Shown here: positions 60,544 to 64,000 of the stretch, in pieces
How positions within the stretch are numbered: the first letter of the stretch is position 1
Layout of the letters: each line of letters begins with the position of its first letter
Assembly: GCF_006716065.1 (NCBI RefSeq)
Contig: NZ_VFOL01000001.1
Span: 434,001-498,000, forward strand
Reading direction: 5' to 3'
From: Salinispora arenicola
GTDB taxonomy: Bacteria; Actinomycetota; Actinomycetes; Mycobacteriales; Micromonosporaceae
DNA length: 64,000 bases
Translations under genes and position numbers: made by a program
Notes under the pieces: model-generated
Told to the model about the DNA's origin: nothing
The model's input: the letters and a program-made list of their open reading frames with translations, nothing else
The model's database searches: none

Positions 60544-61485
60544 CTACCGCAGGCTGTAACAGATGCCGTCCAGGATGTCGTGCTCGGACGCGACCACGGA
60601 GTCCATCCCCGCACGTTCCATGATCACGCGGAGCACCAGGGCACCCGCAGCGATCACATCAGCGCGCCCCGGATGCATCACCGGGATCGCCAGTCGCTGG
60701 GCACGGGTCGCCGCCAGCAGGTCAGCCGTCGTATCGGCCACCGCCCGATACGACACTCGGGCATGCTGAATGCGCTGCGGGTCGTACTCGGTCAGCCCTT
60801 CGGCGATCGCGACCACCGTGGTGACCGAGCCGGCAAGGCCGACCAGCGTGGCGGCCTCCCGACCGGGCACCGTGTCGAGCGCCCGATCCACCGCGAGCGC
60901 GATGTCCGCCTCGGCCGCCGCGATCTCGGCCGGCCCCGGTGGGTCGCCGTGCAGGTGCCGCTCGGTCATCCGGACACAGCCGATGTCCACCGACACCGCC
61001 GCCTCCACGCCACCGGAACCGGTGCCCACGACGAACTCCGTCGAGCCGCCGCCGATATCCACCACCAGGTACGGCTCCCGGGTGGCGGCGGGCAGTCCGT
61101 GCACCGCGCCGGTGAACGAGAGCCGTGCCTCCTCCTCCCCGGTAACCACCTCCGGGGCGACCCCCAGCGTCCGCTCCACCATGTCCCGGAAGTCGGCAGC
61201 GTTCTCCGCGTCCCGGGACGCCGACGTGGCACACATCCGGACCCGTTCGGCGCCCGACTTCTCGATCTCGGCGGCGTACTCTGCCAGTGCCACCCGGGTC
61301 CGCTCGATCGCCTCTGGGGCCAGCCGACCGGTACGGTCAACGCCCTGGCCCAGCCGGACGGTTTCCAACCGTCGGCTCAGCTCGACCAACGGCGCGGCCG
61401 GACCGGCGCCCGGGTTCGGCAGGTCGGCGACCAACAGGCGAATCGAGTTGGTTCCACAGTCGATGGCGGCCACACGCGTCGTCAC
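60544..61485 (-). CDS. ppx: Exopolyphosphatase / Ppx-GppA family phosphatase
   Basis: Hydrolyses polyphosphate ends or pppGpp, linking phosphate storage and stringent response. Seen: 313 residues from ATG 61485. The ASKHA fold opens VAAIDCGTNSIRLLVADL (phosphate 1 motif) and the second motif is YLVVDIGGGSTEFVVGTG; Glu residues in VVTGEEEARLSFTGA are the catalytic region. GLAGSVTTVVAIAEGL and ADVIAAGALVLRVIMERAG complete it. Only the short N-terminal two-domain form is present (no HD domain), like mycobacterial Ppx2. Last gene of the eno-ftsB-DUF501-GNAT-ppx run. Confidence 0.95.
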   Translation of the reverse strand: MTTRVAAIDCGTNSIRLLVADLPNPGAGPAAPLVELSRRLETVRLGQGVDRTGRLAPEAIERTRVALAEYAAEIEKSGAERVRMCATSASRDAENAADFRDMVERTLGVAPEVVTGEEEARLSFTGAVHGLPAATREPYLVVDIGGGSTEFVVGTGSGGVEAAVSVDIGCVRMTERHLHGDPPGPAEIAAAEADIALAVDRALDTVPGREAATLVGLAGSVTTVVAIAEGLTEYDPQRIQHARVSYRAVADTTADLLAATRAQRLAIPVMHPGRADVIAAGALVLRVIMERAGMDSVVASEHDILDGICYSLR

Positions 61486-61518
61486 GCCCGCAACCCTACG
61501 GCAGGCCGAACAGCCGAC

Positions 61519-62031
61519 TCAGAGGCGCAGCAGCATCCTGGTGTTGCCGAGAGTGTTCGGCTTGACCCGCTCCAGATCGAGGAACTCGGCGACGCCCTCG
61601 TCATACGACCGCAGCAACTGTTCGTAGACCGGCTGCGGCACGGGCGCCCCGTCGATCTGGGTGAAGCCGAACGAGCCGAAGAAACCCGTCTCGAAGGTGA
61701 GCACGAAGATCCGCGCCACGCCCAGTTCCCGGGCAACGTCGATCAGGTCGCCCACGATCCGGTGCCCGATCCTGCTGCCCCGGCAGATCGGGTCGACCGC
61801 CACGGTCCGGATCTCCGCCAGGTCCTCCCACATGACGTGCAGGGCGCCACAGCCGACGACGTCCCCGGCCGGCGTCGCCGCAACCCGAAACTCCTGCACG
61901 TCCTCGTACAGGGTCACCGTCGCCTTGCTGAGTAGCCGCCGATCGTCGGTGTACGTGTCGACCAGTCGCCGGATCTCCCGGATGTCCGCCGTCCGGGCCC
62001 GACGGACCACTATCCCGTCGCTACCGGTCAT
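61519..62031 (-). CDS. ArgA-like amino-acid N-acetyltransferase (GNAT)
   Basis: Probably acetylates glutamate for arginine synthesis, as the short actinobacterial NAGS does. Seen: 170 residues from ATG 62031, 1 bp from the DUF501 stop. VVRRARTADIREIRRLVDTYTDDRRLLSKATVTLYEDVQEFRVA is the family opening. The CoA loop is EIRTVAVDPICRGSRIGHRIV (R-G-S-R-I-G). IFVLTFETGFFGSFGFTQIDGAPVP contains the FGF segment. Substrate is by analogy to the ~170-residue ArgA of mycobacteria; no arg genes are adjacent, so the assignment is moderate. Confidence 0.82.
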   Translation of the reverse strand: MTGSDGIVVRRARTADIREIRRLVDTYTDDRRLLSKATVTLYEDVQEFRVAATPAGDVVGCGALHVMWEDLAEIRTVAVDPICRGSRIGHRIVGDLIDVARELGVARIFVLTFETGFFGSFGFTQIDGAPVPQPVYEQLLRSYDEGVAEFLDLERVKPNTLGNTRMLLRL

Positions 62032-62032
62032 C

Positions 62033-62590
62033 TCACTCGTCCGCCGGCGCGGCCACACATGGTCCCCCCGCCCACCACGGCTCGATCAGCCGCAACACCT
62101 CGTCCCCGAACGGGTTGACACCGGGACCGGCAGCGAGCGCATGTCCGAGGTGCACGTGCAGGCACTTCACCCGATCCGGCATCCCTCCGGCGGAGATCCC
62201 GGCGATCTCCGGCACGTGACCGATCGCCTCCCGGCGCCGGAGATAGTCCTCGTGTGCGGCCCGGTAGCGTGCGGCCAGTTCCGGATCCTCCGTGAGCCGG
62301 TCGGCCATCTCCTTCATCAGCCCGGCCGACTCCAGTCGGCTACAGGCCGCCGTCGCCCGCGGACAGGTCAGATAGAACAGCGTCGGGAAGGGCGTGCCGT
62401 CCGCGAGGCGCGGTGTCGTCTCCAGCACGTCGGGCAGGGAACACGGGCACCGGTGCGCCACCGCCCGGGTGTCGCGCGGCGCACGGCCGAGTTGCGCCGC
62501 CACTGCGGCCAGGTCGGCCGGCGTGGCCGGCTCCCGCTGCGGCAGGGGCACGAGGGACGCCGCAGGCTCCTGCGGCGGTACGACTGTCAC
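62033..62590 (-). CDS. DUF501 family protein
   Basis: Conserved actinobacterial protein of unknown function, nearly always between ftsB and ppx. Seen: 185 residues from ATG 62590. Family segments are VAHRCPCSLPDVLETTPRLADGTPFPTLFYLTCPRATAACSRLESAGLMKEM, with four cysteines (CPC, TCP, AAC) that might bind metal, and AGISAGGMPDRVKCLHVHLGHALAAGPGVNPFGDEVL, where the two histidines and Lys-Cys are invariant in my recollection. Soluble. Gap 28 bp to ftsB and 1 bp to the GNAT gene, so one operon. Confidence 0.92.
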   Translation of the reverse strand: MTVVPPQEPAASLVPLPQREPATPADLAAVAAQLGRAPRDTRAVAHRCPCSLPDVLETTPRLADGTPFPTLFYLTCPRATAACSRLESAGLMKEMADRLTEDPELAARYRAAHEDYLRRREAIGHVPEIAGISAGGMPDRVKCLHVHLGHALAAGPGVNPFGDEVLRLIEPWWAGGPCVAAPADE

Positions 62591-62618
62591 AGTGTCCTTC
62601 CTCGGTAGATGACGGCGC

Positions 62619-63245
62619 TCACGCGCCAGACCGGTCCTCGTCCGCGGCCGTCACGCTCGACCACAACGTGTCGTACCACCGGTCCGGCACGGCCGGACCG
62701 GCCTGCCCGGCGGGGCGGCCCACGTCCTGCGCCGACCCCTCCGGGGCAGGCAGCACGATCATCAGCTGCTCGCCCTCACGGCCCATGAAGAACCGTTCCC
62801 GGACTTTGGCCTCGATGTACTTACGGTCCTGCCACTTCGCGGCCTCGGCGGTGAGCTCCTCGATCTCCGCCCGCTGCGCTGCCTGGGCGGCTTCCATGCG
62901 GACGATGTCGGCCTGTTGGTCGAGGTAGACCCGAACCGGATAGGTGTAGCCGAGAGCGAGGGCGATCAACACCGCGAACAGCACGGTCGCCCGACCGGTG
63001 GACCGTCGCGGGCGGGGTGCGGAGAGCCGCTTCACCGCGCCGCCGGAGGCCGAGCGCCGGGCGGCGGGACGGTTCGTGGAACGTACACCGTCGGCACCCC
63101 GGACCGCGCCCGGGGCACGGCCGGCGGTCGCCCGCGGCTCGGCGCGGATGCCGCCCGCACGGACCGGCCGAGCACCGGCCGGCCGGCCGGCCCGACCTGG
63201 TCGGCGGACCGGACGGCTTCCACCCGGCGTACGGCGCTGCTCCAT
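62619..63245 (-). CDS. ftsB: FtsB/DivIC-type septum formation initiator
   Basis: Bitopic cell-division protein of the FtsQ-L-B complex. Seen: 208 residues from ATG 63245; GTG 63251 two codons upstream is the alternative, with GGGGGAGGGG as ribosome site. Residues 1-85 are a basic Pro/Arg/Gly-rich cytoplasmic tail longer than in Proteobacteria. One membrane segment follows (TVLFAVLIALALGYTYPV, ~88-105), then a heptad-like coiled coil (YLDQQADIVRMEAAQAAQRAEIEELTAEAAKWQ is its region, ~108-141) and the conserved WQDRKYIEAKVRERFFMGREGE block. Immediately downstream of eno, as in other actinobacteria. Confidence 0.93.
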   Translation of the reverse strand: MEQRRTPGGSRPVRRPGRAGRPAGARPVRAGGIRAEPRATAGRAPGAVRGADGVRSTNRPAARRSASGGAVKRLSAPRPRRSTGRATVLFAVLIALALGYTYPVRVYLDQQADIVRMEAAQAAQRAEIEELTAEAAKWQDRKYIEAKVRERFFMGREGEQLMIVLPAPEGSAQDVGRPAGQAGPAVPDRWYDTLWSSVTAADEDRSGA

Positions 63246-63278
63246 CCTCACACCCCTCCCCCGAAGGTTCCGCGTCCG

Positions 63279-64000
<722 letters not shown>

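Overview
The window is high-GC (roughly 70%) chromosomal DNA from an actinobacterium, most likely a member of the Micromonosporaceae (Salinispora/Micromonospora type). The evidence is the complete coenzyme F420 gene set (fbiC, fbiA, fbiB), a mycothiol conjugate amidase (mca), frequent GTG/TTG starts, several TANNNT -10 boxes placed for leaderless transcription, and strong GTGA/ATGA operon overlaps. I see no insertion sequence, phage, CRISPR array, integrase or classical biosynthetic cluster. It is mostly core chromosome with a few accessory inserts. Most genes can be assigned to a family; about seven are hypothetical.

Layout. (1) 1-5.1 kb: F420 biosynthesis, with fbiC (C-terminal end outside the window) on the minus strand, then fbiA-fbiB on the plus strand. 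(2) 5.2-16.3 kb: a Nudix hydrolase, mannose-1-phosphate guanylyltransferase, a GT4 glycosyltransferase, TIGR03089, acetoacetyl-CoA synthetase, a hotdog thioesterase, an acyl-CoA dehydrogenase and UDP-glucose dehydrogenase. (3) 16.4-21.3 kb: one 1634-residue polytopic membrane protein with an N-terminal zinc ribbon and internal repeats. (4) 21.4-27.8 kb: purE-purK, a DUF255 thioredoxin-like protein and a membrane GGDEF-EAL protein. (5) 27.9-35.8 kb: mca, a DUF4307 protein, greA, the metB-amidase-ilvA operon, a HIT protein and msrA. From memory, regions 1-4 and 5-7 follow gene orders seen in M. tuberculosis around fbiA...purK and mca...fadA3.

(6) 36.0-40.8 kb is an accessory three-gene operon for the osmolyte N-acetylglutaminylglutamine amide (NAGGN): amidotransferase, GNAT/ATP-grasp synthetase and M42 peptidase. 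It is followed at about 40.93-41.16 kb by a structured RNA. That RNA carries a 12-codon open reading frame whose ribosome binding site can pair with 14 consecutive bases at the 3' end of 16S rRNA. It ends in a strong intrinsic terminator ahead of the RNase Z gene, and it is the most unusual element in the window.

(7) 41.3-49.5 kb: RNase Z, a GNAT protein, cystathionine beta-synthase, DUF1232, a tandem pair of SGNH hydrolases, a thiolase, a Bax-inhibitor-1 family protein and a tRNA-Leu(UAA), the isoacceptor called bldA in Streptomyces. (8) 49.7-58.6 kb: type II NADH dehydrogenase, a MoxR/DUF58/DUF4129 membrane operon, a family 5 uracil-DNA glycosylase, dienelactone hydrolase, an LppU-like protein and a VOC protein. 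(9) 58.7-60.4 kb: a thiamin-diphosphate 2-oxo-acid decarboxylase of visibly lower GC, probably acquired. (10) 60.5-64 kb: the core eno-ftsB-DUF501-GNAT-ppx operon, with eno running off the right edge.

Functional links: metB, cbs and ilvA supply reverse/forward transsulfuration and threonine catabolism next to mycothiol detoxification and MsrA repair. The guanylyltransferase, GT4 enzyme and UDP-glucose dehydrogenase supply and use sugar nucleotides for envelope glycans. The NAGGN operon implies adaptation to high salinity.
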